DNA of 64,000 nt from contig NC_087386.1 of the NCBI RefSeq assembly GCF_963675165.1, forward strand, positions 6,762,066 through 6,826,065, given 5' to 3'. Each line of letters begins with the position of its first letter. The stretch's first letter is position 1. Origin of the DNA: Halichondria panicea (lineage: Eukaryota > Porifera > Demospongiae > Suberitida > Halichondriidae). The position numbers and the translations under genes were made by a program. Shown piece after piece: positions 10,136 to 22,500 of this stretch. A model generated the notes under the pieces. The model worked only from the letters and a program-made list of their open reading frames with translations, had not been told where the DNA came from and made no database searches.

Positions 10136-13100
10136 ATGAAGGTGACTGTGAAGACCATAGATGCCCAGAGCATTCAGTTGGACGTGGAGCCAGATGTGAG
10201 TGCGCTAGTGTACATATTATATAAGTATAAAAGGGGTGGTATTTGTACTGACCTCCCTCCACTGCCATGTAGCTGACTGTGAATGAGCTCAAGATTGCTA
10301 TTTTGGAGAAATTGGTAAGAATTGTCCCTAATGCTGCATTACTATGCATACTCTGTGATGATTTGTGCAGGACGCTGTGGGAAAGCAAATACGACTGATT
10401 TGGCGAGGGAAGGTACTCAATGACGACAAGAAGTTGAGCGAATATGGTACGTATATATGTTGCTGACTCAGCAATTATAACCTCTGTGTATCGTGTAGCT
10501 CATTATTGTCACTATATAACTTTACTCTGATTAATGCCCACCATTACAGCAAGTGACGAACTCATGCTCCACCTGGTGTACAGACCACCCCCCAGGGAGG
10601 ATGGTGAGCACACACACACACTGTGGGGGGTATAGGTTATGCTTCATTAGGATTTAGCATTAAATAGAGCATCTTTGAACGACCATCACTTTAGTTCTGT
10701 AGGTCCAATAACGATAGAGGCCTTTCAGATGATGTGTTAAAATCAAAATTCTATTTATACTATAGCCCATTGTCTTTAGGAAAATGGAAAATAATAGCCC
10801 ATGACAAATTTGAGATTCCATTTGAAAGAGCTCCTTCTAAGCTTTCATCGTTGAATTGGATCATCAGAACTCTAGTTACAGAGCCAACTCTAGTATTTCA
10901 ACTCAGCGTTAAATGCTTTAAATGGCCCTAAATTGCAGTTCTATTGGTGTGGGGTGATCTAGGTTACCGTATGCTGGTTGACCCTACATGCCACGAGTAG
11001 CTTGCTTTCATTACTGTGGTTACTCACATGTAATTAAGTGGTTGATTCTAGTTGTAACATCGGTTGTCTTTCATTGTATCACTTTCATTCTTTATGTTAG
11101 CTGATTACCCCTCAGGCACTAATGAGGGGGCGGAGCCTGATGGGGCCACACCCCCTCCCCCTCCTCGGGTAATTGACCACACCCACGAAGTCATGTTCGT
11201 ACAAGGTGACTCTGCAGACATTCCAGCCAGTATCACAGAAATCACTCAGGTACGTGCGTGGGCGTACATCACGTGTTTTCATAGTAAAACTTCAAATATT
11301 TGTTAGTCACAGTCTGGATAATTACAATTTTGATTGTGTTCTGTAGCTCGCTGATAGCTGTATTATCAGGTGGTGTGCTTTAATCTTTAATTATCTGTGT
11401 ACATATTTTGCAACCATGAGTAGCGTGAGGATATGTGTTTGTCTCCTCCCCCCAGGGGCTGGTGGACAGAGTGCTGGGTTCACTCAATGCTCAGGGTGCA
11501 CGAGGCACCGTCACTGCCACTGCATCGTCTATTGTAAGCCACACCCCCTTTTGTGTGTAGTCCCTCATGCTTCCCTCATACAGGATTCAACCGGACGTAG
11601 GGAGACTGCACAAGTGTCCGCTTCCACTAGGGAGGCTAAACCAACACTTCCTATCGCTGATCCCACACCCCCCACACCATCACAGCCGCCCCCACAACCA
11701 CCCCCTGCAGCGGAGGCCACACAGACAGCTGAGGCCACACCCCCAGCAGAGGCCACACAGACAGCTGAGGCCACACCCCCAGCAGACCCCCCACCCACTG
11801 AAGAGGAGGACAAGGAAAAAGAGGCACGGGAACAGCGGGAGATGATACAAGAATATAAAACACAGAAGAATATTCGAAGTCATGTGAAAGATGCTTATCG
11901 TACTCTTCAGCATGCTGATAGGGTGTTGCTAAGATATAAGGTTGGTCCAGTGTAACCACCCACTCATCTGTTATCACTCCCCTCCCCCTCCACCCACTCC
12001 ACACCCTTTCGTCTGTTAGAAAGCGTCGGCTCGTGCAGATGGTCAGACTGTGGATCCGGACGAGGATATTGAGACAATTCATGACGTCAATCGTGTGCTT
12101 GCTTACAACAACGGAACAACAAGGTGTGTGTGTGGGTGTGTGGGTGGATGTGTGTGTGTGTGTGTGGGGTGTGTTGTACACTGTACATGTAGTTATCTTT
12201 TAGCAGCCATAACTTTGGTCCAATGTCGTGCACTTTCTGAAATCTTTGAAATAGACCTTTCAAATGATACTGCCCATGGTCCAAGGCCGAATTATTATGA
12301 CCCCCGACAACATTTTGGATTTAAAGACATCGTTTGAAATGTGTCTTTCTAAGCTTTCAGAAAATCAGAAAATCATAAATTGGATCAAGTTATGGCGACT
12401 GAAAGAGTCCCTAAACCAACAATATTAATAATTATAATAACCTCCCTCTGCTCATGGCATGCAGTGCGAGTATCTACGTGACACTGTTGAACTATCAGGA
12501 GGACCTGTTCGCACGAGCTCGCCCACTCACCCGTCACATGACTGACACCATCCAACGCAGCCAACCACACCAAGTCAGTCCAACAATATAATGAGGTCAT
12601 AATCATGTGTGTACCCCCCGCCCCCGCATACTTTACATGACATGCACCGTCAGTCATGTAGTACTTGTAGGGAGTTTGTATTTATAGTGTCAGATTAAGA
12701 TAGTAGTTTTAAGGAACTGTTTTGTAATTATGTGCGTGACCCCGCCCACCACACACACCACACAGGAGCTGGAGGCTTGGAAAGAGGCCCAGATTGCTCA
12801 GACTGTACGAGAGTTCAACTATTACATGGGCCATGCTGCTGTCTCTCTGTCACGCCTTCATGTCAACATGTTTGCCCCTCCCCCACGAGTCATCGTCTCC
12901 ACACCCCCCAAGACCACAGAGATGAGGGGGATCATGTCACAGATGAGGTCCATGCATGCTGCACCCCGTCCCCCCTCCGGTAAGTGAGCGTGGTTTGGTG
13001 GGCATCTCATAATAATTTAGCAAAGTAAAAAAAAAGAATTATTTTGCATTGTTAATTTTTGTTTCATTCACTTGTTCTTTATTTCCTCCAGGCTATGTGA

Positions 13101-16100
13101 TTGAGATTACGCATAACGATGAGAGTGGGCAGGAGCGGACCACTCGAGCACGACTAGACACTGGGGGTCGTCCAGGGGGTCTCTTTGGTGGCCTCGGTGG
13201 TGGTGGTGGTGGTGGTATGGGACTTGGCGGAATGGGGATGGGGCTTGGTGGAATGGGAATGGGAATGGGAATGGGAGGTGGTCTGGCCGAGCTGCTACGG
13301 CAACGAGTGGAGCGTGACGAACAAGAGGAGGAAGAAAAGAAAGAAACAGATACTGGCACGGAGGGAGCGAAACCAATGGAGACAGAACCAAGCATGCCCA
13401 GTACGTCTAAAAATGGCAGCAAACGAGAATCAGAGGAGGAGCATATGGATACTAGCACACCCCCTGCCAAGAAGCCGTCCATTGACCCCGATGAATCCCA
13501 GCCAAAGCCAACAGCTGCTACTAGTGGGTCGACCTCTGACCCCTCTGCTGGTAAGTCACATGCACAATAATAATAATAGTTCAGTATAGCCTCGTTCCTA
13601 TAATAAAGCGGATAGGCAAACAATATTGAAGTCCATAAGCATACAGCTCTGTTATCCTTGTGCCCCTACCGTCTGCAGGAGAGGGGGACAAGTGATGACT
13701 CAGCACGTACGGCCGCACAGAAAGCTATAGAACTATTGACAATTGAATTAACTCTTAAATTGATTTCCTATTGTAATGCTACATGTATTGTGTGCAATAA
13801 CCATTTCTAATTAATGTGTGGTTGAGTTGTGATGTGATGTGCTATTGTAAGGAAAAGTTGAACACTTCACAGCTTCTGGAGGGGGAGCTGATAAATCTGA
13901 ACCTGCCAAGTCCGAGGGTGGCGATGATAAAGAGGGCGTGGCCACAGAGGATGAAGAGGGCGTGGCCACGGAGGGAGAGGAACGAGAGCTAACGCAGATA
14001 GAGAAGGACATATCAGAATATCTGGCACGACTGGTTGCTCATATTGTGGCTGGGACTCCAATGCTGCCGCCAAGCATGAGGGGGGAGGCAGGTCAGTGGG
14101 TGTGGTCAACTGAGGGGGGTGGTTTTATCTCCTTTTTATCTGCTTTAATTAGGTGAGGCCTCTGGAGGTGATAAAAAAGAAGAGAATGATGAGAAAGAGC
14201 TGACGTTTGCGCAGAGATTTGCCGGACCACCAGGTACAAAGGTTAAAATTCGGCAGCCTCCCCAGCGTCCAATGTTCCCGGGTATGGCTCCTATGGAAGG
14301 ACCTTCCATCACTATTGACAACCCAGGGGACGGCGCTGAGCCAGAGGTCAGTAGTAGACTATGAACTTTTGTAACATTGTTTGTTCTCTCTGTTAAGCTC
14401 CCGCGAGTGGGCTGAATACGCCAGCGATAGTCTTAGGCTCCCGCGAGTGGGCTGAATACGCCAGCGATAGTCTTAGGCTCCCGCGAGTGGGCTAAATACG
14501 CCAGCGATAGTCTTAGGCTCCCGCGAGTGGGCTAAATACGCCAGCGATAGTCTTAGGCTCCCTCGAGTGGGCTGAATACGCCAGCGATAGTCTTAGGCTC
14601 CCGCGAGTGGGCTAAATACGCCAGCGATAGTCTTAAGCTCCCGCGAGTGGGCTGAATGCGCCAGCGAAAGTCTTAATCAATGATTTTGGGAATCTTTCAG
14701 CTGCCATAACTTATTTTGTGGATCGAAAGTCAAAAATGTTATGGTTTTTTGAAAGCTTAGAAAGAGACCTTTCAAATGGTACCATCAAAGTTGATATTCG
14801 AGAGTTAAAAGTATTTTCTAATTTAGCCGTACCATGGATTATAGCCCATGGTCCGAGGCCGAAAAATGACAAATTAGGGCCGCAACGAAATTTTGGATTG
14901 AATCACATCATTTGAAAGGAATTTTTCTAAGCTTTCAGAAAATCCTAAAATATTTGACATTGGATCAACTGTACTCAAGTTATGGCTGTTGAAAGACACC
15001 CCCCCTCCGTTTAAATTAGAATCGGCTCTGTAACTAGAGTTTTGATGGTCCAAATTCTACTATAATTTTTTGAACGCTTGAAAGAGCCCGTTCAGATGGT
15101 ATGCTCAAATAAAATTGACAAGTCATAATTTCCCATTTTCGGAAACATTCCATCCATAGGTTATAGCCCATGGTGTTTTGTCAGAACAGGCCGAAAATAC
15201 TAGTACACCATTTGAAAGGCCTCCTCTCTCTAAGCTTTCAGAAAATCATACAATAGCAATAAATGTGATTGGACCAACGGAACTATCATAATTCACCCCC
15301 CCCACCCCTACCCCCCACAGATGAACGTTGATTTCCCGATGCCCCCTGCTCTTCAGTTCCTCCGTAATCTCCTCACGAGGGATTCTGACAGCGATTCAGA
15401 AGATGAAGATGGAGATAAGAAAGAAGGAAAGGATGATGAGAAGGGCGAGGCTGGTGCTAGTAACGTTGAGGGTTCAAAGTCCACCGCTGCTGAGGGGTCA
15501 AAGTCCGATGACGAGGGGTCGATGTCCACAGACAAGGATGAAGATCGACCTCTGTTTGGAAGAAAGAAAACACCTCGTAAACCAGGTACTACTGCATTAG
15601 AAATTTACTTGTCTACATTTCACTGTACCTCCCCCCCATGTAGATGAGGAGCCCCCCTCCCGAGAGCTGTGGGGGGTAGACAGGGACGAGGTGGAGTCTC
15701 TATCTGACGCTGGTAGTATGGACTCATTGGACTCTGATCACGAGATCCCGCCCATTCACCCCCCAGTCATAGCACCCGCCACTGGGGCACAGGCCGAAGC
15801 AGGTGAGCATATCTGTGTGTGGGTGGGCCTTTGACTAATAAGTCTAGTGAAGTTTTGGATTGAACGTATCACCCGGTACATCCACCCCCTCATTCTGTGC
15901 AGGTGCTGTGGTTCGTGAGTCTATGCTGCACACGTTCACTCAGCTGCGACAACGCTATGTTGGAGCCTCTACACAAGCGGAGACTGTCGAGGATGATATG
16001 GGCATGGTGGAGAAACTACTGCAGGACATCTCCAAGGAGCTATCAGTGCTGGAGGTCATGAGTGTGTTCAATGGAGCTACTGCACCTCTGGAGCGATTGC

Positions 16101-18650
16101 AGCCGCTCCTCCGCGAGTTCTTAAGAGAGAAGCTGCTCTTTGGGAGCTTGCCAGACATTGGGAAGGAAGAGACGGCAGTCAAGAACTTCACACAAGGCTG
16201 TCTGTCAAGTCTTAGAGCCGTAGAGGTGAGCATTGTATGAGGGGTAATAAAAGCATCATTCTTGTGGGCCTCATTACTAGCTCTTTGATAGAGCTTAGTG
16301 GCTGTAACAGCTGTATACTGTCCTTATGTACTGAAACACCTCACATTCTTATGCAGCATGTACATGTACTACAGTTGGCTCTGTAACTAGAGTTTTGATC
16401 GTCCAAATTCAACGATTTTATGATTTACTGAAAGCTTAGAAGAAGCCCGTTCAGCTGGTATGCTCAAATCTCAAATTTGGAACTGGCCATAATTTTCCTA
16501 AAAAGACCAAAGGATAGCCTGCGGTATTTTTCCAAAAACAGGCCGAAAATAGACTTTTGATTTTAACACATTATCTGAAAGGCCTCTCTCTAAGCTTTCA
16601 GAAAATCAAAAAATTAACGTTATTTGACCAACGAAGCTAAAGTTATGGTCGTTCAAAGACACTCAACTCAACAGGTACCAGCTGCAAAACTTTATGCTCT
16701 CCCTGCAGGACCAGCTGCCTCTGAGGGACGCGGGTATTGACTTCCCCATGACAATCTATCGACTGTTCTCCAGTCAGTTCAGAGCAGCCTACTTGCTCAT
16801 AATCAGAGACTACCCAGGAGAGGGAGGCGCTGTGTTTGCTCAGGCACTCTCACACTGGGCCAAGAGCTCCAGTGCTTTGTTTGGACAAGTACTGCGACAC
16901 TGCATCAATGGAGAGCAATACTTTGAGGATCTTGTTAAAATGCTTGTGGTAAGGAGGTCATAGTTCACCCACTAACCACTCCCCCTTCTTCCTCACTATC
17001 CCACACTTGTGTGAAATTGCATCAAAGAAATGTATTTTCGTTCCCTAACCACACACACTCCTCACAGAACACACTGTTCCCGCCCACCACACCTCCACTC
17101 ATTCTGAATATGTGCAACTCAACCATCCATCGACAGCTGTCCAGGGTCAAAGGTCGCCCGTCCAAGTCCCCCAAGGAGCTGGATGCGTACATTGTGTGGA
17201 AGGAATGTGCCACGCCCACTCCTAACAAAAGCTACGAGCTTAGTCAGTTTCTGGCTGACCAATCAGAATTCAGCTCTAGCATGCCGACAGTGTTTCTTCA
17301 CAACGTTGTCCCCGAGGGTATAGAGGTCACTGGACCTCCCACAGAGCCCCTTGCTGGACCCCCTGCGGAGGACCCACCCCCTGGTCATGTACCACAGGTA
17401 ACCACACTGTATGTCTAATTTGTGTCTATGCATGTTTCTAATGAACTCTGAACTCTTGATACGGTCATGTAATTTTACATGCTTTCCATGTACCTGTAAT
17501 AAAGTGCAAGTGTTTTAGGCTAAGATCTTATTGTGGTTTCTGTTGCGAGTCTACTGTAACCAGATATTATGATTGTTATGGTGTGTGTTCCTTGACCCCC
17601 CACAGAGCTGGGGAACAGCGGCCATACGAGACAAGAAACAGATGGACACTAAGAGAACCATGCCGTTCTCTGATGCTTACCTAGCTGGCATGCCCTCCAA
17701 GAAGAGGAAGGTACACAACCTTTGTATATACATAGTCTGGTGTGTTAACCCACATTTGCCATTTTGTCTTTGAGAGCCCATAATTTATGTTCAGATTGTC
17801 CAATTTCTTAAGGACATGTATGTTTTTAGCATTGCTAACCCTTTGAACTTCCTACACGTCTCCCTCACACACGCCCACTCCACACCCTCACACACACCCA
17901 CACATGCTCGTCTCCCCAGCAGTTGGATATGAGCAAGCCTCAAGCAGTGCCAGCCGACACTCTAGTGGGTACACTCGTTACCAACGCGACCTCTGACCTC
18001 ACCCCCCTCCGAGGGAGGAGCAATGAGGGTGAGACCCTCACTGATCATAGTACAGTAGAACCTCGATTATCCGGCCCTCCATTATCCGGAACCTCGATTA
18101 TCCGGCTTGGCAGTTTTTCTTGTTATCACTGATAACGAGATCAGAAAATGGGCGTGTCCCTCAAATGCGCATGCGCATTGCAGCTGTTACCATGGAGACA
18201 TGCCTGCTTATCTTCTGCACATGCGCAGACAACCATGTGGCACTGCTGTTTATCAATAAAGTGGGTGGATCAAGGCGTGGTTTATCTATTCAATTATCCG
18301 GCATATTCACTTATCCGGCCTGCTTCTGGAACCAAGGTGTCCGGATAATCGAGGTTCTACTGTACTCACTGAAGTCTTGTTACTCTATCTCATTAACTTG
18401 TATGTTATTAGATAACCTCCCCTTCTCCCCTATCCCCCACAGGGGTTATTATAATTTATTGCTTAAATTCCCCCACCCCCTACCCCCCACAGAGGTGAGG
18501 GACGCTCTCCTGGCTAACACACAGGGTCTGGCTGATGCTATAAGAGAGGACATTCAGCGCGGTGTGGCACGACGTCTCTTGGAGGACACACATTTCATCA
18601 GAGAGAAGTATCCCAAGAGTTGTGAATATTTCCAGCTACCCCCCACATAG
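10136..18650 (+). CDS. BAG6: Large proline-rich protein BAG6 (BAT3/Scythe)
   Basis: BAG6 is a chaperone holdase that triages tail-anchored and mislocalised membrane proteins with UBL4A/GET4. Twenty-one exons give 1266 residues: 10136-10195, 10273-10314, 10371-10446, 10550-10603, 11101-11249, 11456-11533, 11584-11940, 12020-12123, 12465-12573, 12766-12979, 13092-13550, 13873-14091, 14153-14346, 15321-15585, 15644-15802, 15903-16225, 16709-16948, 17068-17397, 17606-17710, 17923-18028, 18493-18650. An N-terminal ubiquitin-like domain (residues 1-80, RLIWRGKVLNDDKKL) comes first, then Pro/Ala linkers, the conserved central domain (EFNYYMGHAAVSLSRL), a Gly/Met-rich run, acidic linkers, a helical domain around DFPMTIYRLFSSQFR, the nuclear signal KKRK after AYLAGMPS, and the C-terminal BAG-like segment. 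The exon 20 acceptor is a CAGCAG tandem, so one Gln is optional. Confidence 0.93.
10665..10898. mobile_element. Foldback MITE-like element, family A, inverted (BAG6 intron 4)
   Basis: Reverse-oriented copy: it starts with GAGCATCTTTGAACGACCAT and ends with ACAGAGCCAAC. Internal deletions make it shorter than the copies at 3939 and 39690. Confidence 0.75.
11724..11795 (+). repeat. 36-bp coding tandem duplication in BAG6 exon 7
   Basis: Two exact 12-codon copies encode EATQTAEATPPA in the disordered Pro/Ala linker. The unit length keeps the frame. A similar in-frame duplication (EGVATE) lies at about 13935-13980 in exon 12. Confidence 0.85.
12190..12412. mobile_element. Diverged foldback element (BAG6 intron 8)
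   Basis: Shares GCCATAACTTTGGTCCAAT, CCATGGTCCAAGGCCGAA and CTAAGCTTTCAGAAAATC with the copy at 14694, so it belongs to a subfamily of the same foldback family. Confidence 0.65.
14397..14676. repeat. 40-bp minisatellite, 7 copies (BAG6 intron 13)
   Basis: Seven nearly identical 40-bp units beginning GCTCCCGCGAGTGGGCT and containing ACGCCAGCGATAGTCTTA. They differ by single-base changes (GAATACG/AAATACG, CCGCG/CCTCG). A single diverged relative (CCCGTGAGTGGGTTCAATTC) is present in SLC25A19 intron 8 near 31687. Confidence 0.95.
14694..14998. mobile_element. Foldback MITE-like element, diverged (BAG6 intron 13)
   Basis: Starts with CAGCTGCCATAACTT and ends with AGTTATGGCTGTTGAAAG, so the ends are near inverted repeats. 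The inner arms (GAAAGCTTAGAAAGAGACC and CTAAGCTTTCAGAAAATC) also pair. It directly follows the 40-bp minisatellite. Confidence 0.75.
15020..15290. mobile_element. Foldback MITE-like element, family A (BAG6 intron 13)
   Basis: Second element in the same intron, with the usual start GGCTCTGTAACTAGAGTT and inner arms. It stops about 30 bp before the exon 14 acceptor. Confidence 0.78.
16373..16664. mobile_element. Foldback MITE-like element, family A (BAG6 intron 16)
   Basis: Near full-length copy starting TTGGCTCTGTAACTAGAG and ending GTCGTTCAAAGACACTC; it is close to the consensus along its length. Confidence 0.8.
18053..18362. mobile_element. Pogo/Tigger-type MITE (BAG6 intron 20)
   Basis: A 310-bp element with perfect terminal inverted repeats of at least 22 bases beginning CAGTAGAACCTCGATTATC, flanked by TA on both sides (18051-18052 and 18363-18364), the target duplication of Tc1/mariner/pogo transposons. 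The TATCCGG core recurs as subterminal repeats. It has no transposase, so it is non-autonomous. It also carries a TGCGCATGCGCA palindrome near 18165. Confidence 0.9.
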
Positions 18651-18893
18651 CTGCGATCTGCCCGGGGGGTCCACATTGACTGTGTACTAACACTTGTAGT
18701 TTGAATTGAATTATTAAGCAATTTATTTGGAACATCGTGATTATTTTGCACACCTTGTTAGATCATTTAAATAATTTTTGACACAAATTATTATTAATCA
18801 ATTGTTTGTCACGAGTTCTCTGTTTCCTTGAACCTGCAGTAAGAGAAGCCATATATGGTCACACCACACTGTAACAGTTTAATAGCTGTGCTC

Positions 18894-19360
18894 TTACTTG
18901 CACTTTGGACAAGTGTAGAACACAGTTTGTCCCTCGTCTGCTCCTCGTGTCTGCTGAGTGGTGTACGTCATCTGGTCATGCCCACACTTAAGACACCTAC
19001 GCTCCACCTGTGTGTGTGGTGTGGGCGAGTGATGTGTGAGGGTGTGGGCGGGTGATGTGTGGGCGTATTGCATACCATAGGTCCATCGCCTTTGTCTGTT
19101 ATAGCCAACTTTTGTTTACGAACAGCAAACTTTATACTAGAGTACTCCTCCATTCCTTCATATGCTGCGCATGCGCAGTAGAGACAAATGGTGCACGGTT
19201 AACATGAATTATCAAAGTACATTTCATAGGTGCACTCACTGGATGCATCTTGTTGGTAGTCACAGAGCTTGCATATCACATTACCACTGTCAACTGGCAA
19301 CGGCAGGATAGTACCACAGTAGGGACAGAAGGAAGGATCCGTGCTAAACCAGCGAGACAT
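18894..19360 (-). CDS. POLR1H: RNA polymerase I subunit RPA12 (POLR1H/ZNRD1)
   Basis: Small zinc-ribbon subunit of RNA polymerase I that stimulates cleavage of backtracked transcripts. Three exons (19240-19360, 19076-19164, 18894-19007) give 107 residues (human 126). The N-terminal ribbon has FCPYCG and ICKLCDY. The C-terminal TFIIS-like ribbon has RRCLKCGH and CPKCK, with the cleavage loop ADEGQTVFYTC, including the catalytic Asp-Glu pair. The protein stops directly after the last ribbon Cys-Lys. Its exon 2 acceptor lies inside the palindrome GCGCATGCGCAG. The start is 178 bp from the divergent POMT1 start, so they likely share a promoter; it converges on BAG6 with 243 bp between the stops. 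Confidence 0.95.
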
Positions 19361-19538
19361 GCTCTGCACTTCAGTATTACTATATCTAGATCTAGCCCCA
19401 CCCCCAGAAGACCTCTCCTATAAATAGAGATTTTTTTACAGATAGAATCAAAAGTAGGAAACTGACGACCTGTTCCAGACATTCATAGCTAGCTAGCTAG
19501 TCAAGAGACACTGCGGTACAGTTGTTTGCAAGGTGGAG
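19361..19538. promoter_or_regulatory. Divergent promoter POLR1H/POMT1
   Basis: Only 178 bp separate the two start codons. There is no TATA box; a GCTAGCTAGCTAG run lies at about 19488. A shared promoter is inferred from spacing only. Confidence 0.5.
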
Positions 19539-22500
19539 ATGGATGCAACGAAGGTCTGCGAGGGGAATGAAGACACTAGGGGGGTGCGCAGGAGGGTGCA
19601 AGGTTCAGATAAGGTGAGGTCATGACAAGAAACTAATTAGATAATTAATAATGAGAGAGTCTATTGCTCATCCACACACACACACACACACACAATGATG
19701 TTAGTGTAGCATTTCATATTGAAACTGCATCATGACAATTTTGCATTAGTAACGATGCAAAATTCGATGTTTTTATAATTATTCGTACTCAGCATCATAA
19801 CGTAACGTACATGCAGCCTCGGAGCTAATTAATGATAGCGTAGATCTTCATTAACCCCCCACTGTGATTACCCCCTGCACCCTGCACCCGTAGGCAATAC
19901 TCGAGGTGTGGTTGGTGTCTATATCATATTCTACAACCTGACAGATGGTTGTGTCTGCAGCAGATTGTTCTACACCAATGATCCGACCATAATTATGCGT
20001 TTCATATTATACTACGATTTACAAACACTGTTTAATAGCTTATACCAGATATTGTCTGTATAATATATATTGTGTACAGGGACGACCAGTTCAAGTGACT
20101 AACATCTCAGCCTCCACCGTCTGTCAAGAAACTCGATCGCCCACTCGCAAGTTATCACGGTCCAATTCTGGCCTCAGGCTAAAACCTGTTGTTCAGGCTG
20201 GTCGCCCCGGACAACCAACCAGGAGCGTACCCACTACATGGTTCCAGCATAACGAAGAGGGGCCTCCCCTTACTTATAAGATGGAGGTCAACTTGTTGCT
20301 ATGGCTACTCGTGGGCGTGGGATTTGCTGTACGGTTTTGGAAACTAGACTGTCCCCGGAACATAATGTGAGCAAATATGCTATAGAGCAATTTAAAGTTG
20401 AATGGCCTCTTCTATTTGTTGCAAGTGTAGTCGATTATCTGGCATTGTTTGCAAGCATGTATCTTTACAAGATTAGTTGTGAATTTTGGCAATTGAGCCA
20501 AAGCTGAGCCAGATATTCACAAGATGCCCTGTAGCAAGCAATACCTCAATATTGACACTGGTAATTAGATCATCTAAAACAACTGTAGTGATTGTACAGT
20601 GTATTTTCTGTGAGAAGTTTCCTCCTAAACACTCCAGTGTGTATGATGATTGGGCAGTGTAGACATGGCAACCAGCCCATTCAACAAGGCAATTAGACCA
20701 CTCTTAACATAACCACTGTCCTGTCTGCATGCCAAGTGTGTGCATGTCACCTCTTGTGTGGTTTGTATGCTCTTTAATCACCACTTCAGATTTGATGAGG
20801 TTCATTTTGGCAAGTTTGCAAGTTACTATCTCCAGCGAACGTTCTTTTTTGATGTTCACCCCCCGCTAGGGAAGCTACTCTTTGCCGGGATAGGTAAGGT
20901 ACCCCCCTAGTCGTGGGGATCGGTGAGGTACCCCCCTAGTCGTGGGGGTCGGTGAGGTACCCCCTAGTACGTAGTTGTAGAGGTTAAGAGTTGTAGCTGT
21001 AGAGTCTGTGGAGTCTAATGGTGACTGTTGGAATTTGATTACCTTCCTAGTAAAGTTTTAATGGGCTCCTGCTTCAAAGCTTTATTGACAGCTGTTGTAG
21101 ATCAAAGGTCCTAATCTAATTAATGCCTTATCAGTACACAAGCCTGATAGTCTTGTTCCCACACTGTGTACTGCAGGTTACCTAGCTGGCTATGATGGCT
21201 CCTTCCTCTTCCCAAGCATCGGAGTAGGTGAGAGCTGTTTCATTAATCTGTCAATACTTAATTAGGTGTGTGGGAGTTTTGTACTTTGAGCTGAATATTA
21301 ATTGCTCATTGAACTGAAACAACGGGGGACCACATTGTGCACCTTATTAGCTTAGGGGGTGAAATATGATCTAGAAATCTGCTCAATAGACAAATTCCCA
21401 CTTATCCACACACCTCACACACACCTTACACACACCTCACACACACACCTCACCCCCACACATGTCACACACCTCACACAATACTCACCCCCACACATGT
21501 CACACACCTCACACAACACTCACCCCCATGCACACACCCCACACAGAGTTTCCTTTTATGGTGCCGTACATTGCAATGCGTGGAGCCTCTGCTCTGTGCG
21601 GCTCTCTCCTCATACCGTGTGTTTACTCTGTGAGTACACACTGTACACACACTGAACCCTGAACCCTGAACCCTAGCTGTTGTTGTTGTTAAGAGGGCAT
21701 GTATACAAGTAGTGCTCATGTGTGATATTCAATATTCCCAGATCATGTTGGAGCTTGGTTTCTCCCACAGGGCAGCTCTCTTAGCAGGCTTCTTCACTAT
21801 ATTTGGTAAGTCCACACACTTCCCACACGCCCTCACACCCATACCCCCTCCACACACTCCACAGAAAACTCGCTGGTGCTTCAGAGCCGTGTCATCATGC
21901 TTGACTCGTTCCTCATTCTCTTCACTTACCTCTCACTTCTCTGCTTCCTCAAGTTCTACCATCAGAGACACGCGTAAGCCACACACAGTCTAGTGGGGGA
22001 CTAGCTGCACACAGTCCACACACAGTCTAGTGGGGGACTAGCTGCACACAGTCCACACACAGTCTAGTGGGGGACTAGCTGCACACAGTCCACACACAGT
22101 CTAGTGGGGGACTAGCTGCACACAGTCTAGTGGGGGACTAGCTGCACACAGTCCACACACAGTCTAGTGGGGGACTAGCTGCACACAGTCCACACACAGT
22201 CTAGTGGGGGACTAGCTGCACACAGTCCACACACAGTCTAGTGGGGGACTAGCTGCACACAGTCTAGTGGAGGACTAGCTGCACACAGTCCACACACAGT
22301 CTAGTGGGGGACTAGCTGCACACAGTCCACACACAGTCTAGTGGGGGACTAGCTGCACACAGTCCACACACAGTCTAGTGTACAACATACATAGAGCCTC
22401 TGGAGTCGATGCATTTGTATTTGTTAATTGTTCCTGTATTATACTGCATATGCTTCTTTACATAAGCTAAATTTAAAAAATGGAAGTTTTGAGATATCAC

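Noticed and set aside
11565-12181. Several minus-strand ORFs opposite BAG6 exon 7
   Set aside because: Shadow frames of the low-complexity Pro/Ala/Glu coding repeat.
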